Source: CAYUMU01 sp964445985
GTDB taxonomy: Bacteria > Planctomycetota > Planctomycetia > Pirellulales > S012-138
Direction: 5' to 3'
Assembly (NCBI GenBank): GCA_964445985.1
Contig: CAYUMU010000015.1
Span: 1 to 64,000, forward strand
DNA length: 64,000 nt
The notes beneath the pieces are model-generated. The model searched no databases. It saw only the letters and a program-made list of their open reading frames with translations, and was not told the origin of the DNA. Shown in pieces: positions 1-7,404 of the stretch. Within the stretch, counting starts at the first letter, position 1; each line of letters starts with the position of its first letter. Position numbers and translations under genes: made by a program.

Positions 1-23
1 GCGATGGGGTGGCACGCCTCAGG

Positions 24-983
24 GTTTCAATCCGCGCCCCCGTGAAGGGGCGAACTGTCACCATGTCACCAGCATCCCAGCACTCCGCTGGTTTCAATCC
101 GCGCCCCCGTGAAGGGGCGAACCCCAAGAAAGTTCGCCGGAGGACCCGTTGCCTGTTTCAATCCGCGCCCCCGTGAAGGGGCGAACTGATCGAGCTGGCC
201 GCATTGGATGGGCCCGACGATGTTTCAATCCGCGCCCCCGTGAAGGGGCGAACTCATATTCGCGGCATGGTCGATAGCTGGCCAAATGTTTCAATCCGCG
301 CCCCCGTGAAGGGGCGAACATGATCTGCAAACGAGGCCCCGGTAGCGGCTCGCAGTTTCAATCCGCGCCCCCGTGAAGGGGCGAACGCTGAGTACCGCGA
401 GTAGTGCCCACCCGCCCGCTGGTTTCAATCCGCGCCCCCGTGAAGGGGCGAACTGCGCCCCATCTGGCGAAGCACAGTGGCCTTGTCAGTTTCAATCCGC
501 GCCCCCGTGAAGGGGCGAACCAACCGCTGGTCTGGTAATGTCATTCGCGAAGCGTTTCAATCCGCGCCCCCGTGAAGGGGCGAACCCACCCGGCGCGGCA
601 ATGCGTCGTCTCGCACTCGTGTTTCAATCCGCGCCCCCGTGAAGGGGCGAACCCACCGCGTGCGCCGTAGCGTGGCCTCGTGGGCGGGTTCAATCCGCGC
701 CCCCGTGAAGGGGCGAACCGCACCAGGCCGGATCGCCTCCAAAAACGCAAGCGGTTTCAATCCGCGCCCCCGTGAAGGGGCGAACGGGGGAGCCTGAACG
801 GGTTAAGCGGTTTTGAGCGGGTTTCAATCCGCGCCCCCGTGAAGGGGCGAACGAAAAGATGGCCTAAGTCCAATGTCAGTGGAGGCGTTTCAATCCGCGC
901 CCCCGTGAAGGGGCGAACCGCATCACTTCGGCAGCCAATCAATTGCTGGGCGTTTCAATCCGCGCCCCCGTGAAGGGGCGAAC
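24..983 (-). CRISPR. Type I-C CRISPR array, 15 visible repeats, truncated at the left edge
   Basis: There are fifteen 32-bp repeats, starting at 24, 91, 155, 222, 288, 355, 422, 489, 554, 621, 687, 754, 821, 887 and 952, separated by fourteen unique spacers of 32-35 bp. On the minus strand, the strand of the cas genes, each repeat begins GTTCGCCCC, contains a C-rich/G-rich hairpin and ends GGATTGAAAC, the usual layout of subtype I-C repeats. All repeats look identical except the one at 687-718, which has G for T at its second plus-strand position. Positions 1-23 are part of another spacer, so the array continues outside the window. The leader-proximal repeat is 952-983, next to cas2, so the newest spacer should be 919-951. 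Confidence 0.98.
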
Positions 984-1204
984 TCCACAGTTCCTAAGGC
1001 GAACTCAAGCTGGAACTTACATGGCGGTTTTCGCGAACCGTCTGTTGTATTGCTGCCAGCCAGATGCTGCTTTGGAACGGCAAGAGATTAGTCCAATAAT
1101 AGCAATCGGTTGCGTCGATCGCGAACCGCCGGGGCAAAATGGGCGCGCTTCATGTTCGCAGACGCGGGAATGGTGCCCGTTGGGGAGCATTGAAAAATCG
1201 GTGA
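984..1204 (-). promoter_or_regulatory. CRISPR leader region between cas2 and the array
   Basis: This 221-bp non-coding stretch separates the end of cas2 from the first repeat and is the expected place for the array promoter and the Cas1-Cas2 integration signals. A 10-bp motif, TCGCGAACCG on the plus strand, occurs twice (1031-1040 and 1119-1128). That could be chance or a leader motif. No promoter elements were assigned with confidence. Confidence 0.6.
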
Positions 1205-1495
1205 CTACGCAATCAGTGGGCCATCAATGTCGTACGACGATTTTGCCCCGTGATGTTCCACGCGGCGATGCCAATTTCGTCCGAGAAAGTAGAATCGCAC
1301 GCTGTCTTCCGCTGGGTCCATGAGCTTTAGCAGGCGTTCTTTGCAGAGCGTCCACTGGGCTGGATCGACTTCCATTTCGAAAACGGAATTCTGCACGCGT
1401 TGACCGAAGTCAAGGCAGGCCTTGGCCACGTGTCGCAGCCGGCGCTGCCCTTCAGGCGTTTTGGTGGAAACGTCGTAGGTTACCAGCACATACAT
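1205..1495 (-). CDS. cas2: CRISPR-associated endonuclease Cas2
   Basis: A 96-residue protein that starts MYVLVTYDVS, the typical Cas2 beta-1 strand with its conserved Asp. It is the usual size for the family. Cas2 dimers bridge two Cas1 dimers to form the spacer integrase. The start at 1495 was chosen because it places the conserved Y-V-L-V-T-Y-D strand at the N-terminus and leaves a 10-bp gap after cas1. A longer open frame upstream overlaps cas1 and does not resemble Cas2. This is the last gene of the adaptation module and is followed directly by the leader. Confidence 0.95.
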   Translation of the reverse strand: MYVLVTYDVSTKTPEGQRRLRHVAKACLDFGQRVQNSVFEMEVDPAQWTLCKERLLKLMDPAEDSVRFYFLGRNWHRRVEHHGAKSSYDIDGPLIA

Positions 1496-1505
1496 GATGC
1501 GCTCC

Positions 1506-2537
1506 TTATCGCCAGAGTAGCGGCGGATAGCCGTCGAGGTCGCCCCGCAGGTGACGAGCCAAGAGCCGGGCTTGCACATGAATCAGTAAGCCCACGGAGA
1601 CTTTCTCGTTTAAGAAACCGTGGGTGACGATGTCTCGTTTGCGTTCTTGCCAGGCCACGAGCACCGCCTTGCGGGCGGCATCGTCCATCAAGACCGCCCC
1701 CGTTTCCAGCGTTTGAAACGACGATGGTCCCAGTTGCCGGCGATTGATCAACGAAAGCACTAGTCGATCGGCCAGCCAGGGCCGAAATTCTTCCATGAGG
1801 TCGAGTGCCAAGCCTGGCCTGCCCGGCCGATCACGATGCAAGAAACCAACGGCCGAATCCAAACCTACGGCCTCGCATGCGGAACGAACATCGTGCATCA
1901 GTAGGGTGTAGACAAATGACAAGAGGCAGTTGATGGGGTCGAGTGGAGGCCGACGGCTGCGGCGCACAAACCGAAACAGTTCTTGGTTGGCGGCGATGAG
2001 TTGGTTGAACGCCGAGAAATACCCGGCGGCCGACTCGCCCTCTAGTCCTCGCAGTTGGTCCAGCGTGATGGCCTCTTGAACTGCGGGAATGGCGCCCGCG
2101 AGACGAAGAGCCGCTCGCTTGAGGGCTTCGATACGCTCGGCTTCGCTGGTGTCGCGAGCTGCCCTCAAGAGCACCGTGCGGCAATTGGTCAGTTTACCGA
2201 GGACGATGGCACGGGCAATTTCCAGCGTAACCGCGGGGGCATCGGCCGCTCGGTACTGTTGACGGCGAAGCAACACGTTGCCAGACGTAAACCCGTTTAC
2301 CGCCGCGCGGAAGCGTCCGGACTCGGTAAGGAAGGATAGAGCAACGCCGGCCTCGCCACAGGCGCCCATCAAACTGGGGCTACAGCCCACTCTGCCGAAA
2401 CAGACAATCCCATCGAGGTTGTGCAGTGGAATTCTTAGCCGTGTGGATTTCTCCACGCGCACCGCCACCGCTTTGCCATCCTTCGCCAGGTAGGCTCCTT
2501 GCGTCGTCACGAAGAGGGTATTGAGATGCGTTTTCAT
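1506..2537 (-). CDS. cas1: CRISPR-associated endonuclease Cas1 (I-C type)
   Basis: A 343-residue integrase subunit that inserts new spacers at the leader end. The N-terminus (MKTHLNTLFVTTQGAYL) matches I-C Cas1 proteins. The three metal-binding positions are visible: Glu in GESAAGYF, His in FLHRDRPGRPGLALD and Asp in LALDLMEEFRPW. The length is normal and no frame disruption is seen. Its ATG overlaps the cas4 stop (ATGA at 2534-2537), so translation is probably coupled, and cas2 follows after 10 bp. The gene should therefore be able to supply a working adaptation complex. Confidence 0.97.
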   Translation of the reverse strand: MKTHLNTLFVTTQGAYLAKDGKAVAVRVEKSTRLRIPLHNLDGIVCFGRVGCSPSLMGACGEAGVALSFLTESGRFRAAVNGFTSGNVLLRRQQYRAADAPAVTLEIARAIVLGKLTNCRTVLLRAARDTSEAERIEALKRAALRLAGAIPAVQEAITLDQLRGLEGESAAGYFSAFNQLIAANQELFRFVRRSRRPPLDPINCLLSFVYTLLMHDVRSACEAVGLDSAVGFLHRDRPGRPGLALDLMEEFRPWLADRLVLSLINRRQLGPSSFQTLETGAVLMDDAARKAVLVAWQERKRDIVTHGFLNEKVSVGLLIHVQARLLARHLRGDLDGYPPLLWR

Positions 2538-3292
2538 AGGCTATCGCCAAGACCATCGTTCGGATCGACCGCCAAACTGGTCGGCGGGTCAGTGTTTTTG
2601 GCCAATTCACGGGCGAGAAACGCCTTCGCCGAACGGCGGCCCGAGGTGACATCGGGCATGCAGATCGACAGCAGCGAGCAGGTATCGCACTTCTTTTCGC
2701 GGATTGCTGGAGGAGTGATGCCAGAATCGATGATTTCGTGCAGACGCTCGGCAGCACGGCGCGTTGAGGTTCTCAAAGGTTCGTCAAAAGCGACATCGAA
2801 CCGCCGCCGCTTTGTGCCGTAAAAGAGTTGCCCCGCGGCAACTTCGATGTTCAGCATTTCTTCCAGGCACATGGCTTGGGCGCAAAGCTGCACGCGATCG
2901 CAATCGTTGGCCTTGGGACGCCCTCGTTTGTATTCGATGGGCGTGATGGTCCAGCCTTGCAGGCCGCCGGGCTGCGCGTCGCGCAAGACTTTGGCCAAGG
3001 TGCGATCGGCCTGACGATCCGGCAAGTGGGATGGAGCCCGCCACTCGATTACGTCGGCCTGGCCGCTGACACCGAGAGAAAGGCCGCGGAGCGGCAAGCC
3101 CCGCGTGATGCGGACACCGTCGCGGGTGCGCGGTTTGCCTTCGTGCGCCTGGCGATGGAGAACCTGACCTTCGGCCGTGAAGCGGTTCTCCAGCCACACG
3201 CGTTCGACATGGATGAGCGCGCACTGCCGCTCGCAGAACAACAAGTGCTGCAAGGCGGAAAGGGGGATAAGATCGCACTCGGGGTAGGGCAT
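2534..3292 (-). CDS. cas4: CRISPR-associated exonuclease Cas4
   Basis: A 252-residue RecB-family nuclease with an iron-sulfur cluster that trims prespacers and helps choose those with a correct PAM. The N-terminal Cys lies in HLLFCERQC and the C-terminal cluster in KKCDTCSLLSICMP, giving the four-Cys pattern. PD-(D/E)xK elements are GQADVIEW and PIEYKRGRPK. The start at 3292 (MPYPECDLIPLSALQ) was preferred over a 23-residue upstream extension because I-C Cas4 proteins begin this way. The gene is 43 bp after cas7 and overlaps cas1 by 4 bp. Confidence 0.95.
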   Translation of the reverse strand: MPYPECDLIPLSALQHLLFCERQCALIHVERVWLENRFTAEGQVLHRQAHEGKPRTRDGVRITRGLPLRGLSLGVSGQADVIEWRAPSHLPDRQADRTLAKVLRDAQPGGLQGWTITPIEYKRGRPKANDCDRVQLCAQAMCLEEMLNIEVAAGQLFYGTKRRRFDVAFDEPLRTSTRRAAERLHEIIDSGITPPAIREKKCDTCSLLSICMPDVTSGRRSAKAFLARELAKNTDPPTSLAVDPNDGLGDSL

Positions 3293-3335
3293 GGACGAAC
3301 TAAAACCTGCTAAAATGAATGACTTCGAGCAACCG

Positions 3336-4268
3336 CTACAGTCGATCGTAGAGAACAACACCTTCGGGTAAGCCCTCTTTGTTCACTTCAACTTCGTAGT
3401 CGTCAAAGTCACGCGCCGGCCGGCTGGGATCCTTCGGCGACACACGCACAAGGTTGAACAGTTTTCTCGCCGGCGCGTTACCCAGTTTTGTGCTGTGTTC
3501 GAAAATAAAGAGTCGGCAAGAGCTCATCTCACCTCGAGAGGCGGAGCGATCGTGCTCGAACATATTTTCCAATGCCGACCAGAGAAGCTCAAGGTCGTCC
3601 TGACTAAAGCCCGTTTGGTCACCTAAATGAGGATTGACAAAACCATGCACGCGGTACAGGGCGTAAGGCACGATTTCTTTCCGTCCCATAGTGCGATTGC
3701 CGCCGGATTGCTTCTCGGCTTCCTTCTCCGTTGTGACCGCCATGCGGGTGATGGACTGTTCCAGAGAAACGATTGGCTCAACTGAACGAGCAAACGTGAT
3801 TTGAACTGGGCCACGAACTTGCCCCGCGTTTACTCCGGTACTCATGACGGCACCAAACATTCGAACGTCAAAGAATGTCTGACACATCCAGCGACGAACC
3901 CGCTCCTCAGCGGGAGATTCGCCCTCTTTCGGCTTGCCAACATTCTTGGGATCGATTCCTAACGCCTGGTAGCCTCGTTCGTGCTGCTTATTTAGGATCG
4001 CCTTTTCCTTGACGTAAATGTCGTAGCCAGCTTCAGGTTCGCCACTTGCCGACTTCGCGAGAGTAATGTAGTTGCGGACTTTGCGTTTCAGACACACATC
4101 CGAAACCAAACCGTGTCCTGTCTCCGGATCGACCCGTGGTGCGTTTCCGGCATCGGGATCACCGTTGGGATTGCCATTTCGAACGTCAAACAGAAGAACG
4201 AACTCGTATCGACGGTCGATGGTCGGAGCGACAGTCTCGCTACTGGTGGTCTTTTCTTTGGTAACCAT
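3336..4268 (-). CDS. cas7: Cascade backbone subunit Cas7c (Csd2)
   Basis: A 310-residue RAMP protein that forms the helical backbone of the I-C Cascade along the crRNA. The start of the fold (RRYEFVLLFDVRNGNPNGDP) is the signature of Csd2 proteins, and the later GPVQITFARSVEPI and VPYALYRVHGFVNP stretches agree. The ATG at 4268 is preceded by an AGGAG ribosome site about 6 nt upstream, which decides against a TTG start two codons earlier. It lies 74 bp downstream of cas8c and 43 bp upstream of cas4. Confidence 0.96.
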   Translation of the reverse strand: MVTKEKTTSSETVAPTIDRRYEFVLLFDVRNGNPNGDPDAGNAPRVDPETGHGLVSDVCLKRKVRNYITLAKSASGEPEAGYDIYVKEKAILNKQHERGYQALGIDPKNVGKPKEGESPAEERVRRWMCQTFFDVRMFGAVMSTGVNAGQVRGPVQITFARSVEPIVSLEQSITRMAVTTEKEAEKQSGGNRTMGRKEIVPYALYRVHGFVNPHLGDQTGFSQDDLELLWSALENMFEHDRSASRGEMSSCRLFIFEHSTKLGNAPARKLFNLVRVSPKDPSRPARDFDDYEVEVNKEGLPEGVVLYDRL

Positions 4269-4342
4269 TTGCAACTCCTAAAATATTGTCAGGCTGCATT
4301 TGAAACAGAAAGTGTTCGATAGAATCACTGGAGAGATGCCAA

Positions 4343-6268
4343 TTATTCCGAACGTCCGTACCGGAACACAGGAGGAGCATTTGGGTGATCCGCCTCCCAC
4401 TGCGCTCGCTCGTCCTTGGGCATCCAAAGCCAATACCGCATTTGATGGTAACCAATTACAAACAGGCCCTGCTGTTCAAGGTCGAGGTGCGCTGGAATTC
4501 CCATCGCGCGATAGGGATATCGATTACGGCTAATCTCGAATCGCGAGCAGACAAAGTCGATCATTCGATCAAGTCGCTGCCCCAGTCCGCGTTCCTTGCG
4601 TTCGCTGGAGTCTGTTACTTTGCTTGCATGGTGGCGAGAGTTCTTCAGGAGTCGCACGAACACGGATCGTGGTGAAGCTGAGGCTGCGCTAAAGTATCGA
4701 TCAATCACACTTGCGTTTACGTCGCCGAGCGCAATTTGCTGAAGTCGTTCGAGTACAGCCATGAGGGCGCCTAACGAATAGCCTTGACTATCGGTATTTG
4801 GGTCAAATGCCACGGGAACCTCTGGATATTGAGAGGAGAGTTGAGGGTCATTGCGACGACGACGATTCAAGACGGCACGCATTATGGACGTGCGGGCATC
4901 GAAGCGGGCACGGTCGAGCCATTCATCCCGGCCGGCTTCAACGCGGGATCGAACAAGCGTTCGCTGCAAAAGCTGAAACGGATATGGCGTGCCCGTGAAT
5001 GCGGCGCGTAAGAAAGCTGCCTCAAGGGAGGCTGGAATGCCCTCGGATTTTCCCTCGGCCGCCAACACGCTCATGAGCCAGCGGAGCGGAATGGCTGGCG
5101 TCTCTTGAGCGCCTTTCTTAGGACGCGCCGAGCGGACCATTTTAAGATCGTCGAAATGCCGACTTAAATGGCCCAGGGTGTCGCCTAGCGTACTCTGAAT
5201 CCAGTCGCGGACCACAGCGCGACCTTGCGCTCCAGATAAGATCAACACATAGAAGGCAGACGGGTCGCGAATTCTAGCCGGCTTGCCTCGCCATACGGAT
5301 CTGTATGCTTGGGCGACATTCTCTTCCTTCTCGGCTTCCAAAATGCCAGACAATGCGTCCAGAGCATTCTGCGACTCGCGATCGTTCGACGCAGACCAGA
5401 AGCAGGCCATTGTATCGGAAGATATCCTAATGCTGCGTGGTGGCAATGCCTGTTCTGCGTTCCGCGGATCGGGATAGGAAGTATCGATCAGACGATTAAG
5501 GGCCGTCGCTACTTTCTCTGCGGATTCTCGCGAAACTGGCGCATTCTCATTGCTCGATAGGCCATATGATTCGAAGGCACGGGCATTGAATGAAATGAAT
5601 GAAACACCACTAGAGGTTCCACCTGGGACTTTCTTAATCAAAGGGAACAATCCTGCTTCGGAAATGAGTTCTCCACTAATAATACATTGGAACGTCGGCG
5701 TGCTATCACCAGCCGGCGTCTGATTTCGAATCTCTTTCCAATATCCCTTTACGGACCTTGAAAGATGCACTGGTTCGGAGCTTAGTCCGACACGGAATGC
5801 GAACTGGTCGTTTGGAGCCCAGGAAAGTTCTTTGAAGAGTTGCTCTATTCGGAAGCGTTGGCTTTCAAGGGTCTCAAAGAAAGCTGCCATAGCGGCAATG
5901 CCGGAATCTTGCGTGACGGCCAGACATTCCTCAACACGTCCACGAAATAACGCGACTCGATCCTGGAGTTTTTTCGCTGGACGCGTGGCTGTAGGGTCAA
6001 AACCTAATGCGTACTCGGATTTGTCAACGAGGAAGAAGGCTAAATCGCCGCTGGTGCGGATCGGCTGACGTGGCACAAGCATGGGGTTGCCGACATACTT
6101 CGGCTTGCGTTTTGCGCCAGCGTTCAAGTCGGTGCGTCGCGACTCAATAGCAACCAGATTCCCATCCGGTCGAAGCACGATTGTCCAGGCAACGGGCTTT
6201 ATTTCAAAATCGGGATCGGGAACCAGGTGTTCAATCTCGGCCAATTGTGCCAGTGCTTGGAGGATCAT
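4343..6268 (-). CDS. cas8c: Cascade large subunit Cas8c (Csd1)
   Basis: A 641-residue protein in the position and size range of Csd1. Its role in the I-C effector is recognition of the PAM and recruitment of Cas3. The N-terminus MILQALAQLAEI and the block ending NRYPYRAMGIPAHLDLEQQG fit the family, which is otherwise poorly conserved. The C-terminal segment reads GLFVIGYHQMRYWLW, a typical Csd1 C-terminal signature. The ATG overlaps the cas5c stop (6265-6268), so the two are probably translationally coupled. The frame is intact. In I-C systems an internal start may also give a small subunit (Cas11c); none was assigned here. Confidence 0.95.
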   Translation of the reverse strand: MILQALAQLAEIEHLVPDPDFEIKPVAWTIVLRPDGNLVAIESRRTDLNAGAKRKPKYVGNPMLVPRQPIRTSGDLAFFLVDKSEYALGFDPTATRPAKKLQDRVALFRGRVEECLAVTQDSGIAAMAAFFETLESQRFRIEQLFKELSWAPNDQFAFRVGLSSEPVHLSRSVKGYWKEIRNQTPAGDSTPTFQCIISGELISEAGLFPLIKKVPGGTSSGVSFISFNARAFESYGLSSNENAPVSRESAEKVATALNRLIDTSYPDPRNAEQALPPRSIRISSDTMACFWSASNDRESQNALDALSGILEAEKEENVAQAYRSVWRGKPARIRDPSAFYVLILSGAQGRAVVRDWIQSTLGDTLGHLSRHFDDLKMVRSARPKKGAQETPAIPLRWLMSVLAAEGKSEGIPASLEAAFLRAAFTGTPYPFQLLQRTLVRSRVEAGRDEWLDRARFDARTSIMRAVLNRRRRNDPQLSSQYPEVPVAFDPNTDSQGYSLGALMAVLERLQQIALGDVNASVIDRYFSAASASPRSVFVRLLKNSRHHASKVTDSSERKERGLGQRLDRMIDFVCSRFEISRNRYPYRAMGIPAHLDLEQQGLFVIGYHQMRYWLWMPKDERAQWEADHPNAPPVFRYGRSE

Positions 6269-6948
6269 GAAGCCGCTCCCTCTTCGCCAGGTAAAACACC
6301 TACGGGTTCGGCCGGAACGTCAATCACGCCGTGCTTCATTCGAGCGCGAAAAAAGCGGGCGCGGTTCCGCTGTTTAGAAAACTCGATGTCCCACAACATC
6401 AAACCGAAATCTTGGGAGTGGTTGATGGGAGCCGGAACATCGTCGGTTACAGGCTCAACGTCAGCCGGGAACTCCCTGCATCCTAAATAGGCTTGATGGT
6501 AGTGCTGCCCCTTATGGAGTCGTCGCTGAAACATTTCGACAAACTTACGAATGGACTCCTCTGGCCCTGCGCGATGCGTTAGTTCGAAATGCGCCTCGAT
6601 GACGTAATCGACGTCGCGCAGCGCCACGGTGTTGCGCTGTGCCCGATCGGCCTCGACGATCAACACGGGCGCAGCCCCTCCGCGTTCTACAGTGGCCGTC
6701 GAAGGGGTAGCCGCACGGCTGTTGATTTCATTGCGTCGAAAGGCAATCCATCGAACTGAGCTAAGAACTTTAATGCGGTCGATTCGCCAGCGAATCGCTG
6801 GCTTCCAAAAGACAGCTTCAAGTATCCCCCGAGCCGCGGAAGGCGTTATGACGGGATAGGAAACACGTTCAGCCTTGAACTCCGGCGCCGTGAAACAGGC
6901 GATGGGACCGCTAACGCGAATAGCCAGAGTAGGACCGATTTGAGGCAT
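6265..6948 (-). CDS. cas5c: Cas5c (Cas5d), pre-crRNA endoribonuclease of type I-C
   Basis: A 227-residue RAMP protein. In I-C systems Cas5c replaces Cas6: it cuts the repeat hairpin and stays on the 5' handle of the crRNA. The start region holds SYPVITPSAARGILEAVFWKP, a strong Cas5d signature, and the mid region keeps Tyr/Lys/His residues around HKGQHYHQAYLGCREF, where the catalytic residues of the family lie. No cas6 is present in the window. This is the first gene of the Cascade-adaptation operon, so a promoter should lie at about 6949-7050, downstream of the hairpin at 7043-7080. Confidence 0.95.
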   Translation of the reverse strand: MPQIGPTLAIRVSGPIACFTAPEFKAERVSYPVITPSAARGILEAVFWKPAIRWRIDRIKVLSSVRWIAFRRNEINSRAATPSTATVERGGAAPVLIVEADRAQRNTVALRDVDYVIEAHFELTHRAGPEESIRKFVEMFQRRLHKGQHYHQAYLGCREFPADVEPVTDDVPAPINHSQDFGLMLWDIEFSKQRNRARFFRARMKHGVIDVPAEPVGVLPGEEGAAS

Positions 6949-7042
6949 TGGGCATCTCCTATGGATTGACTAGCGTCATGAGTTAAGGTAGCATCAGTCC
7001 GTGTCGAAAAGCAACAGAAAAAAAGACGAGGTAGACCGAAGT

Positions 7043-7080
7043 AACATGAAAGAACCCGCGTCGTTAGTGGCGACGCGGGT
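7043..7080 (-). terminator. Strong hairpin, candidate terminator between cas3 and cas5c
   Basis: A perfect 10-bp GC-rich inverted repeat (7054-7063 with 7071-7080, 7-nt loop) is followed on the minus strand by a pyrimidine tract TTCTTTC. This fits a rho-independent terminator for transcripts arriving from cas3. It would isolate cas3 from the Cascade operon. It also lies 7 bp upstream of the tRNA on the other strand, where no T-run follows. Confidence 0.55.
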
Positions 7081-7087
7081 CACTCCA

Positions 7088-7172
7088 GCTCCGGTGGCGG
7101 AACTGGCAGACGCAGCAGACTGTAAATCCGCGGGTCCCGAAGATCGTGTGGGTTCGAATCCCACCCGGAGCA
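7088..7172 (+). tRNA. tRNA-Tyr (GTA anticodon), class II, inside the cas locus
   Basis: An 85-nt cloverleaf can be drawn: acceptor stem 7088-7094 with 7165-7171, discriminator A7172, D stem 7097-7099 with 7111-7113, anticodon GTA at 7122-7124, a 16-nt variable arm with a 4-bp stem, and T stem 7148-7152 with 7160-7164 around TTCGAAT. A long variable arm and GTA anticodon fit bacterial tRNA-Tyr. CCA is not encoded. The anticodon stem carries one A-C mismatch (A7117 opposite C7129). The D-arm (GGCGGAACTGGCAGACGC) looks more like tRNA-Leu than most tRNA-Tyr genes. It is the only tRNA found in the window and lies on the strand opposite to the cas genes, 56 nt upstream of the mini-array. Confidence 0.85.
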
Positions 7173-7228
7173 AAGTTCCAGTAGGGGGATCAATGTGCAA
7201 CATCACTTTCATCCTCATTATGGACATG

Positions 7229-7330
7229 GTTCGCCCTTAAATCCAGGGGCGCGGATTGAAACCTGCCACACGCGAAGTTGAATGGCTCCGCCGTGCGGGT
7301 TCGCCCCTTCACGGGGGCGCGGATTGAAAC
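7229..7330 (+). CRISPR. Orphan mini-array: degenerate repeat, one 36-nt spacer, intact repeat
   Basis: An intact 32-bp repeat (7299-7330) identical to the main-array repeat is preceded by a 36-nt spacer (7263-7298) and a degenerate 34-nt repeat copy (7229-7262). The degenerate copy keeps the ends GTTCGCCC and GGGCGCGGATTGAAAC but has lost the hairpin's C-rich arm. Here the canonical repeat direction (ending ATTGAAAC) is the plus strand, opposite to the main array and the cas genes and the same as the tRNA-Tyr just upstream. The layout resembles published single-spacer regulatory crRNA genes near cas operons (CreA/CreR type), but no target was found by eye. Confidence 0.85.
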
Positions 7331-7404
7331 GGCCTACCTCGGCTTTTGGCTGTTGCTTTAGTGGACCGCGTGCGTGCTTAACGGCGCGCACGCGGGCTCT
7401 TGTT

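Noticed and set aside
94..942. Several short minus-strand open frames inside the CRISPR array
   Set aside because: They are translations of the repeats (PFTGARIET-type strings recur) and not genes.
943..1323. Plus-strand open frame over the leader and cas2 end
   Set aside because: It starts inside a repeat and has no protein-like pattern; the region is leader plus cas2 antisense.
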